Assembly (NCBI GenBank): GCA_002709505.1
Contig: PARB01000040.1
Span: 1 to 36,884 of the forward strand
Direction: 5' to 3'
Source of the DNA: Paracoccaceae bacterium
GTDB lineage: Bacteria; Pseudomonadota; Alphaproteobacteria; Rhizobiales; Stappiaceae
Length of the DNA: 36,884 bases
The notes beneath the pieces are model-generated. The model was not told the DNA's origin, ran no database searches, and worked only from the letters and a program-made list of their open reading frames with translations. Of the stretch, positions 8,718 to 15,825 are shown piece after piece. A program made the position numbers and the translations under genes. The number at the start of each line of letters is the position of its first letter. Position 1 is the first letter of the stretch.

Positions 8718-9668
8718 TCATGCGAAGCGAATGCGCGGATTGAGGAATGTGTAGCCGATGTCGGAAATGATCTGCGAGACGACGGCCACGGCAACGGCCA
8801 CCAGCGTGCAGGCCTGCACGACCTCGACATCGGGGAAGAGCGCGGCTTCCAGCAACAGCTTGCCGAAGCCGTCGTATTCGAAGAACACCTCCACCACCAC
8901 GACGCCGGAAAGCAGCCAGTTGAGCTGCAACACTATCAGCGTGAAGGGCGCGATCAGCGCGTTGCGCAGGGCGTGGCGCATCACCACACGGCGATAGGGA
9001 ATGCCCTTCAGGATCGCGGTGCGGATGTATTGCGAGGTCATCACCTCCGCCATCGAGGCCCGCGTCATGCGCGCCACATAGCCGAAGTCGTAGATCACAA
9101 GCGTCAGCACCGGCAGGATCAGCTGCTGGAACTCGAAACCGCGGATCATCGCGGATTTCGCCGGCAGCCAGCCGAGCCCGAGCGACAGCACGACGGTCAG
9201 CAGGATCGCCGTCGCGATCTCCGGGATGCTGGTGGTGAACACCGATATGAAGGAAATCGTGCGATCCTGGACGGACCCCTCCTTCATGCCCGCAAGCACC
9301 CCCAGAACGAGCGACAGGGGGATCATCAGCGCGAACACGAAGAAGGCTAGAATGCCCGTGTTCGCGAGCCGGTCCAGCAACAGCGGCCCGACCTCGCGGT
9401 TCTTCTCGTAGGAAAATCCGAGATCGCCCTGGAGAATGCTGCCGATCCAGTTCGCATAGCGAATGTAGAAGGGCGCATCGAGCCCTCTCTCGGAGAGCCA
9501 GGCCTGATAGCTGTCCTCCGACAGGGCCGACACGGCAAAGCCGCCAAGCTCCTGGACCGCAAGCCGTTTCTTGAATTCAGGCGTGTCGAAGATCGCAAAC
9601 AGAAGAAGGGATGCAACGGCCATGATCAGAACCATCTGAACAAGCCGGCGCAGGATCAGTTTCAGCAT
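8718..9668 (-). CDS. ABC importer permease, DppB/OppB type
   Basis: This 316-residue inner-membrane permease starts MLKLILRRLVQMVLIMAVAS, the usual OppB first helix. It has a periplasmic region after helix 1 and a conserved core: YIRYANWIGSILQGDLGFSY, the docking loop RTAILKGIPYRRVVMRHALRNAL and a final VEVFFEYDGFGKLL. It forms the heteromeric channel with the DppC-type protein. The ATG at 9668 fits the family; a GTG three codons upstream (9677) is also possible, and neither has a strong ribosome site. It begins 101 bases after the binding-protein gene. No T-run terminator is obvious in that gap. Confidence 0.92.
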   Translation of the reverse strand: MLKLILRRLVQMVLIMAVASLLLFAIFDTPEFKKRLAVQELGGFAVSALSEDSYQAWLSERGLDAPFYIRYANWIGSILQGDLGFSYEKNREVGPLLLDRLANTGILAFFVFALMIPLSLVLGVLAGMKEGSVQDRTISFISVFTTSIPEIATAILLTVVLSLGLGWLPAKSAMIRGFEFQQLILPVLTLVIYDFGYVARMTRASMAEVMTSQYIRTAILKGIPYRRVVMRHALRNALIAPFTLIVLQLNWLLSGVVVVEVFFEYDGFGKLLLEAALFPDVEVVQACTLVAVAVAVVSQIISDIGYTFLNPRIRFA

Positions 9669-9769
9669 GATGCCCACCCAGGTCTGGCGCCCTCACCTTC
9701 CAGGGCACGATGCCCCGGCAGGCCGTGACGGGCGGCCGGCAAAAGGCCGGCTGCCCGCATGTCGGAGCG

Positions 9770-11446
9770 TTACGCCTTCCAGACCTTGTTGAACTGGTGG
9801 CACTGGGTCGGGTGCCCCGGATAGCCATGCACCGATTTCGCGGCGATCGTGTAGACCGGTCGGAAGATCGGCTGCACCATCACGGCATCGTCCTGGAGGA
9901 TCTTCTCGACCTTCTCCATCAGCGCCGTGCGCTTCTCGACATCGAGGGTCGATTCCGCTTCATCCAGCGCGGCATCCCACTCGGGGTTGGCGTATTTGGT
10001 CTCGTTCCACGGCACGCCGGAGCGATAGCCGAGCGACAGGACCATGGTGCCGAGCGGACGGTGGGTCCAGGCGGTGGCGCCGAACGGCGTCTTGTCCCAG
10101 ATTTCCCAGTATTTGGACGGCGGCATGACATTGACGTTGAGCGTGATGCCGGCATCCTTCAGCTGGTCGCGCATGGCCTCGGCAACCGTCTGGTGCCACG
10201 GACCGTCGGTGTTGCCGACGTCGATGGTGATCTCCAGACCGTCCGGATAACCGGCCTCCGCCAGCAGCGCCTTGGCCCCCTCCACGTCGCGCTCCAGCTT
10301 GGGCAGCGCGTAATATTCCGGGTGGATCGGCGCGACATGGTGGTTCTCGCCGACATCGCCGCCGTCCGGATACACCAGTTCCTTCACCCGCGCATTGTCG
10401 ATGGCCTTGACGATGGCCTGGCGCACGCGCTTGTCGTCGAACGGCTTTTGCGTGACCTGGAACCGGCAACACAGGGTCTGTGCCGTGCGCGCCGGAATGA
10501 TGTCGCCGTCGAGCGCCTTGGCCAGTTCCATCTGTTCGACGCCGAACTCGTAGATCGCGTCGACATCGCCGCTGGCGAAGGCGGTCAGCTGGTTGTCCTC
10601 GTCGAAATTGTAGTAGCGGATTTCATCGAGATAGACCTTGCCGCCCCAATACTCGATGCCTTCGACGCGCTTGAGAAGGCAGCGGTCGCCAACGACGTTT
10701 TCCACCAGCGTGAACGGCCCGGTGCCGATCGGATTGTCTGAAAACGGCGGCTTGAAGCTGCGATGCACCAGCGCGGTCGGATAATTGTACATGTCCTCGG
10801 GGAAGGACAGCACCGGCTTGGCGAGGTTGAAGCGGATGGTGTGATCGTCGATCACTTCGATGGCGCCCTCGCGCAGCACCTTCTTGCCGTCCTTTTCCTC
10901 CAGCATGGCGGAAATGGAGGAAAGACCCACATTGGACGACCCCAGATCGGGATCGGTCCAGCGCGTGAAGTTGAACAGCACGTCTTCCGTGGTGAAGTCG
11001 TCGCCATTGTGCCACTTCACGCCCTTGCGCAGGTAAAACGTCCAGGACTTGAGATCTTCTGATGCTTCCCAACGCTCGGCCAGCATCGGGCGGGTGACAT
11101 TGTCCGGCCCGGTGAAGGACAGATGCTCGAGAATATGGCGCGTCTGGTTCGACATCTCGATCCACGAATAGGTCGCCGGGTCCTCCATCTTCTGGACCTG
11201 CATCGCGACATTCAGCGCACCGCCCATCTTGGCGTTCGGGTCGTCGGCGGGAAACGGCAGGTTGGCCGCATCCTGCGCGACCGCCGGGCTTGGCAGCCCG
11301 GCCATGGCGTAGGCCGCTCCGGCGCCGACGCCGAGAAGCGCTGCGAAGCGAACGAACTCGCGGCGGTTCAGCTTGCCAGCCTCCATGTCGCGGCGCGCTT
11401 CCGCCACTTTCGGATGAAGTGTTTTCGATGTGTCCTTGTTCGACAT
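9770..11446 (-). CDS. Extracellular solute-binding protein, family 5 (peptide-type), Tat signal
   Basis: This 558-residue SBP_bac_5 protein is the periplasmic receptor of the importer. Its N-terminus carries a twin-arginine signal: NRREFVRF at about residues 27-34, a hydrophobic stretch, and a likely cleavage after PAVA near residue 57. It should therefore be folded before export. Family signatures include the ligand-capture segments WTFYLRKGVKWHNGDDFTTE and the closing HPTQCHQFNKVWKA. The ATG at 11446 begins the signal-bearing protein; the frame is open upstream without homology. It is the first gene of a four-gene operon on the minus strand, preceded by the long gene-free stretch that should hold its promoter. 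Peptide import is the family default, but some members bind other ligands. Confidence 0.92.
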   Translation of the reverse strand: MSNKDTSKTLHPKVAEARRDMEAGKLNRREFVRFAALLGVGAGAAYAMAGLPSPAVAQDAANLPFPADDPNAKMGGALNVAMQVQKMEDPATYSWIEMSNQTRHILEHLSFTGPDNVTRPMLAERWEASEDLKSWTFYLRKGVKWHNGDDFTTEDVLFNFTRWTDPDLGSSNVGLSSISAMLEEKDGKKVLREGAIEVIDDHTIRFNLAKPVLSFPEDMYNYPTALVHRSFKPPFSDNPIGTGPFTLVENVVGDRCLLKRVEGIEYWGGKVYLDEIRYYNFDEDNQLTAFASGDVDAIYEFGVEQMELAKALDGDIIPARTAQTLCCRFQVTQKPFDDKRVRQAIVKAIDNARVKELVYPDGGDVGENHHVAPIHPEYYALPKLERDVEGAKALLAEAGYPDGLEITIDVGNTDGPWHQTVAEAMRDQLKDAGITLNVNVMPPSKYWEIWDKTPFGATAWTHRPLGTMVLSLGYRSGVPWNETKYANPEWDAALDEAESTLDVEKRTALMEKVEKILQDDAVMVQPIFRPVYTIAAKSVHGYPGHPTQCHQFNKVWKA

Positions 11447-11560
11447 TGGCCCTGTCTTCCCTCGATTTTCGTCTTTGTGCCGGTAGCGCAAGACGGGTGC
11501 GCCCGCCGGGTTCGCCAGATCCGGCATTCGCCGGACGGCATTGCGCAAACCATGTCCAGT

Positions 11561-11577
11561 GCGTTCATTTCGAACGC
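11561..11577. promoter_or_regulatory. Palindrome upstream of the importer operon (candidate operator)
   Basis: A perfect inverted repeat, GCGTTC-N5-GAACGC, lies 115-131 bases upstream of the binding-protein start codon. The half-site and spacing are typical of a dimeric regulator site. No confident promoter hexamers were found to place it against. The assignment is inference from position and symmetry only. Confidence 0.35.
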
Positions 11578-11768
11578 CTGACAATATCCTCGCAAGTTAA
11601 CAATGAAAGCGGATGGTCATGCAAAGCCAAATCCGGCTTTCTCCGCAACGCCTTATGACCAACCCAAAAACGCGACCCACCGCAACCGGACAATGAATGT
11701 CGCCACTTCAAGAGGAGAAGATTTCTACGAACGCGAAGTCTCAAAAATACTTAATTTTAGAATTCCTA

Positions 11769-11841
11769 GATTTCAAAAATCGAGAAAGAAAAAACGGGTA
11801 ACTTTGCAAAATTTATCTTTCTCGGGATTTCCGCAGGAAAT
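11769..11841. other. AT-rich overlapping hairpin cluster
   Basis: Three inverted repeats share sequence: GATTT-CAA-AAATC (11769-11781); a longer one pairing AAATC plus GAGAAAG (11777-11788) with CTTTCTC, a two-base bulge and GATTT (11817-11830); and ATTTCC-GCA-GGAAAT (11827-11841). The middle stem shares arms with both outer ones, so they cannot all form at once. This could be a leader, a small RNA or regulator sites, or a chance result of low complexity. Confidence 0.3.
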
Positions 11842-12394
11842 TCTTGCGCTTCTCCAGACGTTCCGACCGGGAGACCGCCTGAAACGCCCTGTCCGATAAG
11901 CGCCAGTGACAGCAAACCGCTTAGCCGGTGAAGGCGACATACCCTTGGTTTTCAATAAAGCCGACCGCCCGATGATTGCTCGAACAAGGAGCGGCGCTCG
12001 CAACCCGCCGGCGCAACCGACTTGGGCCTAAGCAGTATTGGCAATCCGCATCGACAGGGCTCCGGCGCCATCAAAGCCGCAGGCGAAACTCCCGTTCGAT
12101 TGTTTCTGTTTCCAAAAACGGCCCGAACCGACCGGCCCGGGCTCGGCAACGGGACCCGAATCGACGTGACGCGCGGCGGTTTCTGGATCGAGGATCGAGA
12201 GCAACGGAACACCACAGCGCGCACCGGCAACAGCTCCAGCGCAGAACTTTAGAAATACTCTGCATATTATTGTTATAATTGTATTTTCTTATGAAAATTC
12301 AGGCCGAGCACCACACAGCAAACCAGACTGACGGAGTCCGCCGTGAAAGTCACACATAAGAAAAATTAAATATGTAACTGTTATTGCTGCACTA

Positions 12395-13282
12395 TCATGA
12401 AATTTCCCGAAAACACTCAATGACATGCTGCGCGAAGGCGTCGGTCGCTTTTCCAGCCCGGCTGCCCTCCTTGAGGATCAACTGGTAGTCGCCGATCTCC
12501 GGCAGGCCGTGACGGGCGTCCAGGCGCTGTAGCGGCGGCACGATGACGCTGGCGGGGAACGGCGCAACGGCGAGGTCCGCCAGCAACGCCGCTTCCTGAC
12601 CGGCATTGTGAAAGCTCTGATAGGCGATCCGGTAGGGGTGCTCGGCCTTGTCGAGGGCGATCCGCGCAGCCTTGCGCCAGGGACAGCCGGACACCGACAG
12701 GGCCAGTGGCAAAGGATCGCGGCTGTAGGCCACCCCGCCCTCAAGCCCCGCCCAGGCGAGCGGCTCGGTGTAGACGATCTCGCCACCGCGGGCGAGATCG
12801 CTGTCGTTGCGCACGGTGTAGAGGATCAGGTCGAGCTGCCGCTCCTTGAGCTTGTGCAGAAGGTTCGGGCTGCCATCGAGATGGACGTCGACATTCACGC
12901 CGGGATGAGAGCGGGCAAACCGCTTGAGAATGTTCGGCAGGAAGCGCGTGCCGAAATCAGACGGCGCGCCGAAGCGCACCTCGCCCTCGATCGCGGGCGA
13001 GCGGAACAGCGACACCGCCTCGGCATTGAGCATCAGGATCCGCCGGGCGTAGCCGACCAGGGCCTCGCCCTCCGCCGTCAGGCGAACCGCCCGCCCCTCG
13101 CGCGCGAACAGCGACACGCCCAGAAGGGTTTCCAGTTTCTTGATCTGCATCGAAACCGCCGATGGCGTGCGGCCGATGGCCTCCGAAGTCCTTGAAAAAC
13201 TGCCGGTTTCCGAGATCACCAGAAAGGTCCGGTAGAGATCGGTCTCGATCAGGGGCGTGCCTTTACCCGGAACTTCTTCCAT
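12395..13282 (-). CDS. LysR-family transcriptional regulator
   Basis: This 295-residue protein has the LysR winged helix-turn-helix at about residues 15-75. It starts LYRTFLVISETGSFSRTSEA, continues with the recognition helix TPSAVSMQIKKLE and ends with VRLTAEGEAL. A periplasmic-binding-protein-like effector domain follows. The ATG at 13282 is preferred because GGGAGG lies seven bases upstream; a GTG at 13303 would add seven residues and overlap that site. It is divergently oriented to the small DUF1127-like gene and separated by 152 bases holding a GATCT-N8-AGATC palindrome and overlapping candidate promoters, the classic layout for a LysR regulator and its target. The effector is unknown. 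Control of the downstream importer operon is possible but not shown. Confidence 0.93.
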   Translation of the reverse strand: MEEVPGKGTPLIETDLYRTFLVISETGSFSRTSEAIGRTPSAVSMQIKKLETLLGVSLFAREGRAVRLTAEGEALVGYARRILMLNAEAVSLFRSPAIEGEVRFGAPSDFGTRFLPNILKRFARSHPGVNVDVHLDGSPNLLHKLKERQLDLILYTVRNDSDLARGGEIVYTEPLAWAGLEGGVAYSRDPLPLALSVSGCPWRKAARIALDKAEHPYRIAYQSFHNAGQEAALLADLAVAPFPASVIVPPLQRLDARHGLPEIGDYQLILKEGSRAGKATDAFAQHVIECFREIS

Positions 13283-13315
13283 CTCGCGCCCTCCCGCTGT
13301 CACGTCAATCAGATT

Positions 13316-13333
13316 GATCTAACACATAAGATC
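13316..13333. promoter_or_regulatory. Candidate LysR operator
   Basis: GATCT-N8-AGATC is a perfect interrupted palindrome containing the T-N11-A core typical of LysR-type recognition sites. Its centre lies about 50 bases upstream of the predicted start of transcription of the small gene, and just inside the predicted lysR transcript. That fits activation of the small gene together with autorepression. A second short repeat, TCAAT-CAG-ATTGA, overlaps on the left (13305-13317). Confidence 0.45.
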
Positions 13334-13340
13334 TTTTGGT

Positions 13341-13369
13341 TTGATTGATAGGTCGAATACGCACATATC
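13341..13369 (+). promoter_or_regulatory. Candidate sigma-70-type promoter for the small DUF1127-like gene
   Basis: TTGATT (13341-13346) and CATATC (13364-13369) are separated by 17 bases. The gene begins 65 bases after the -10 element. The hexamers are partial matches, so this is a suggestion. Confidence 0.35.
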
Positions 13370-13382
13370 CAGCCTATCGCAA
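13354..13382 (-). promoter_or_regulatory. Candidate sigma-70-type promoter for lysR
   Basis: On the minus strand, TTGCGA (13382-13377) and TATTCG (13359-13354) are 17 bases apart and overlap the plus-strand candidate. The predicted transcript start would lie just before the GATCT-N8-AGATC palindrome. Matches are partial. Confidence 0.3.
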
Positions 13383-13434
13383 CTTGCCGAGGGCAGGTGC
13401 GTGGCCCGAAAAAACGAGCACTCAGGAGAGCGCA

Positions 13435-13638
13435 ATGTCCTATCTGACCAAAGTCCTCGGCAATGCCTTCGGCGTTGCCTCCCGCGTCCACCCCCTTCAT
13501 GTCGCGGATTCCGATCCGCGCACGCTGTCCGATCTCGGCTTTGCCGGCGACGACGCCAGCCGCGCCCGTTTCGGCGCATTCCGCGTCGGTGAGCCCGGCG
13601 CCTCGCAGGCCGCCCGTCTCGGCGTGAACGGCCGCTAG
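13435..13638 (+). CDS. Small DUF1127-like protein
   Basis: A 67-residue protein starts at ATG 13435, six bases after AGGAG, the clearest ribosome site in this region. Residues 27-36, DPRTLSDLGF, resemble the core of DUF1127 proteins (DDRTLxDIGL). The usual Arg-rich N-terminus is replaced by MSYLTKVLGNAFGVASRV, so the similarity is partial. Some short DUF1127 proteins of alphaproteobacteria have been linked to RNA turnover and phosphate or stress physiology; that does not establish a role here. It is divergent from the LysR gene and followed 32 bases later by a strong terminator, so it is a single-gene unit that is likely well expressed. That a gene is present is well supported; its family assignment is tentative. 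Confidence 0.8.
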   Translation: MSYLTKVLGNAFGVASRVHPLHVADSDPRTLSDLGFAGDDASRARFGAFRVGEPGASQAARLGVNGR

Positions 13639-13670
13639 CAAGCCCTCCTCAAGGGCCGAACTAAATCTCG

Positions 13671-13707
13671 AACCGCCGGGCTGTGCGCCGCCCGGCGGTT
13701 TTTGTTT
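13671..13707 (+). terminator. Intrinsic terminator of the small DUF1127-like gene
   Basis: A perfect 10-bp stem (AACCGCCGGG at 13671-13680, CCCGGCGGTT at 13691-13700) with a 10-base loop is followed by TTTGTTT. It is the strongest terminator in the window. Confidence 0.9.
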
Positions 13708-13744
13708 GCCTGCTCTTTGTTCGCCTGAACCGGCGCACTGCGGC

Positions 13745-15208
13745 TCACTCCGGCAGGGCGGCAAGGGCCGGATAGGCAGCGCGAAACCGCTCCCGCGCAT
13801 GCGTGTAAGCCTCCGCGCGTCGGCTCTGCGGAAAAATCCGCGTGCCAATGTCAGGTGCGGGAAAGAGATGCGGTGCATAGCCGCCGGCGACCGCTGCCCG
13901 GCCAAGCCGTGCCGCTCCGACGGCTGCACCGAAATCCCCATGCACCGGTCGGGCGATCTCGCACGCCAGAACATCCGCAAGGATCGAAAGCCACAGATCG
14001 GAGCGTGCCCCGCCGCCAACCGCCGTCAGGCGGTCCACCCGCGTTCCCGCATCAGCGAGCGCGTCGCGGCAATCGCACAGGGCAAAGGCGACCCCTTCAA
14101 GCACCGCAAGCGCCAGATCGCCCCGGCCGACGCCGCGTTCCAGCCCGATGAAGGCGCCGCGTGCGGCGGGATCATTGTGCGGGGTGCGTTCGCCGGACAG
14201 ATACGGCAGGAACAGAACCGGAGACGGCCCCGGTCTTGTGTCCCGCAGCGCCCCGGCCTCGCCGACAAGCGTAGCCGCAGGGGCGCCGGTGATCGTGCCC
14301 AGCCATTCGAGACTGTCGGTTGCCGCCAGCATGACACCCATCTGGTGCCAGGTCTGCGGGCATGCATGGCAAAAGGCGTGAACGGCACCGTCGACAAAGG
14401 GCCGAAAGCCGTCGGTCGCTGCAAACAACACCCCCGAGGTGCCAAGCGAAAGGAAGGCCTCGCCCTCACGCATGACGCCGAGGGCGCAGGCGCTGGCGGC
14501 ATTGTCGCCGGCGCCGCCGGCCACAACCGGCGGAGCGGCGAAGCCCCACCGCTTGCAGAGATCGCCAAGCACCGTCCCCGACGGATCGCTTCCCTCGACC
14601 AGCGCCGGCATTTGGGACAGCGTCAACCCGCCGGCGGCAAGCAGCTCGTCCGACCAGGTGCGCTTGCCGACATCGAGCCACAGCGTACCCGACGCATCCG
14701 ACATGTCGGAGACGGCATCGCCGGTCAGCAGGAGGCGGACATAGTCCTTGGGCAGCAGCACCCGGGCGACTTGCGAAAAAATCTCCGGCTCGTGCCGGCG
14801 CACCCATTCCAGTTTGGGCGCGGTGAAGCCCGGCATGACGAGATTTCCGGCAATGCCACGAAAGTCTGCGCGCGCATCGAGCGCCGCGCATTCGCGCCCC
14901 GAGCGGGCGTCGTTCCAAAGGATCGCGGGCCGCAGGACCTTGTCCCGCGCATCAAGAAGAGTTGCCCCGTGCATCTGGCCGGAAAGCCCGATCCCGGTGA
15001 CCCGGGTCATCTCCGCCGGTGCGGCGGCCGACAGCCGGTCGAGCGTGCGGCAAACGGCGTCCCACCACGCGCGCGGGTCCTGTTCCGACCATCCCGGCTT
15101 CGGGCGCGATAGGCTCAGCGCTTCGCTCTCATGGGCGACGACGGCGCCACGGTCGTCCGTGAGCACGGTCTTGACGGCGGAGGTGCCGATGTCGATCCCG
15201 ATGTACAT
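13745..15208 (-). CDS. xylB: Xylulokinase (FGGY carbohydrate kinase)
   Basis: This enzyme phosphorylates D-xylulose with ATP to xylulose-5-phosphate in the cytoplasm, feeding the pentose phosphate pathway. The 487-residue length fits XylB. The first FGGY domain begins YIGIDIGTSAVKTVL and has the XylB-type GLSGQMHGATLLD near residue 75. The second domain holds LSLGTSGVLFA and the ATP-binding AVGGGARSDLW near residue 395. The ATG at 15208 follows GGGGAGGGGG. No xylose isomerase, xylose transporter or polyol dehydrogenase is adjacent, so its pathway partners must lie elsewhere. The 42-base gap after arfB on the same strand allows cotranscription. Another FGGY substrate cannot be excluded. Confidence 0.9.
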   Translation of the reverse strand: MYIGIDIGTSAVKTVLTDDRGAVVAHESEALSLSRPKPGWSEQDPRAWWDAVCRTLDRLSAAAPAEMTRVTGIGLSGQMHGATLLDARDKVLRPAILWNDARSGRECAALDARADFRGIAGNLVMPGFTAPKLEWVRRHEPEIFSQVARVLLPKDYVRLLLTGDAVSDMSDASGTLWLDVGKRTWSDELLAAGGLTLSQMPALVEGSDPSGTVLGDLCKRWGFAAPPVVAGGAGDNAASACALGVMREGEAFLSLGTSGVLFAATDGFRPFVDGAVHAFCHACPQTWHQMGVMLAATDSLEWLGTITGAPAATLVGEAGALRDTRPGPSPVLFLPYLSGERTPHNDPAARGAFIGLERGVGRGDLALAVLEGVAFALCDCRDALADAGTRVDRLTAVGGGARSDLWLSILADVLACEIARPVHGDFGAAVGAARLGRAAVAGGYAPHLFPAPDIGTRIFPQSRRAEAYTHARERFRAAYPALAALPE

Positions 15209-15250
15209 GCCGTCCCCCTCCCCGGTGATGGCCTTCGCGTAGCGGTCGCC

Positions 15251-15688
15251 TCAATCGATGGGGCCGGATCTCAGCTTCTTCATGGCGCCGCGTTGCTTCT
15301 TTGCCTTCAGCCGGCGCTCCTTCGACCCCTTCGTGGGCCGTGTCGCCTTGCGCGGCTTGGGCCGTTCGAACGCCTTGCGCACCAGCTCCGCCAGCCGCTC
15401 CATCGCGTCCTCGCGGTTGCGCTCCTGGCTTCGGAACCGGTCGGACTGGATGAGAATATCGCCGGAAAGCGTCAGCCGGCTGCCGGCCAGCCGCGCGAGC
15501 CGGCGCTTCACGTCCTCAGGCAGGTTGGTGTTGTCGCCAAGGTGAAAGCGCAACTGCACCGCGCTCGCGACCTTGTTGACGTTCTGTCCGCCCGGCCCCG
15601 ATGCCCGGATGAAACTCTCCGAGAGCTCCCTGGCCGGAATGATGTATCCGCGCCCGACGTCGAGCCCGTCCTGTCGTCCTTCGCTCAT
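15251..15688 (-). CDS. arfB: Alternative ribosome-rescue factor / peptidyl-tRNA hydrolase ArfB
   Basis: This 145-residue protein releases peptidyl-tRNA from ribosomes stalled without a stop codon. The catalytic GGQ lies at residues 33-35 in ASGPGGQNVNKV, as in class I release factors. The C-terminal tail is strongly basic (RPTKGSKERRLKAKKQRGAM), which in ArfB enters the empty mRNA channel. Both parts needed for ArfB function are present, and length matches the family (about 140). The ATG at 15688 begins MSEGRQDG. The gene is divergent from mazG and lies 42 bases before xylB on the same strand. Confidence 0.95.
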   Translation of the reverse strand: MSEGRQDGLDVGRGYIIPARELSESFIRASGPGGQNVNKVASAVQLRFHLGDNTNLPEDVKRRLARLAGSRLTLSGDILIQSDRFRSQERNREDAMERLAELVRKAFERPKPRKATRPTKGSKERRLKAKKQRGAMKKLRSGPID

Positions 15689-15825
15689 TTTTCCTGTTTC
15701 GCATGAGCGCGCCCGGGGCGCCAGATCGCCGCGTGAAGATTTTCACCCGTCCCGGCAACCGCTTTGCACGCGGGTGCGTGAGTGCTACGTCGGGAGCACG
15801 CCCGCAACGAGCCGAAGGTATCCCT

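Larger units (their letters stand above)
11447..12394. other. Gene-free stretch between the importer operon and lysR
   Basis: About 950 bases lack a convincing gene. The centre (about 11,720-11,840) and the end (about 12,240-12,390) are much richer in A and T than the neighbouring coding sequence. Several inverted repeats are visible: 11561-11577, 11623-11640, and an overlapping set at 11769-11841. A perfect TATAAT lies at 12274-12279 on the plus strand without a good -35 partner. The stretch from 11,850 to 12,240 has normal GC and short open frames on both strands with no recognisable family, no good ribosome site and no conserved domain. It should include the promoter of the minus-strand importer operon and the 3' end of lysR transcription. 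Confidence 0.6.

Noticed and set aside
11773..12230. Minus-strand frames of about 76 and 92 codons in the gene-free stretch, considered as a broken gene
   Set aside because: I could not match either to a family, and they overlap in different frames without shared motifs. No pseudogene is claimed.
12022..12252. A 76-codon plus-strand frame starting at TTG in the gene-free stretch
   Set aside because: It has no ribosome site and no recognised family, and other frames are open over the same interval. Coding is not supported.
12263..12300. TATAAT at 12274-12279 as a promoter
   Set aside because: No acceptable -35 hexamer at 15-19 bases on the plus strand and no gene within 1 kb downstream on that strand. 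It is likely chance in AT-rich DNA.
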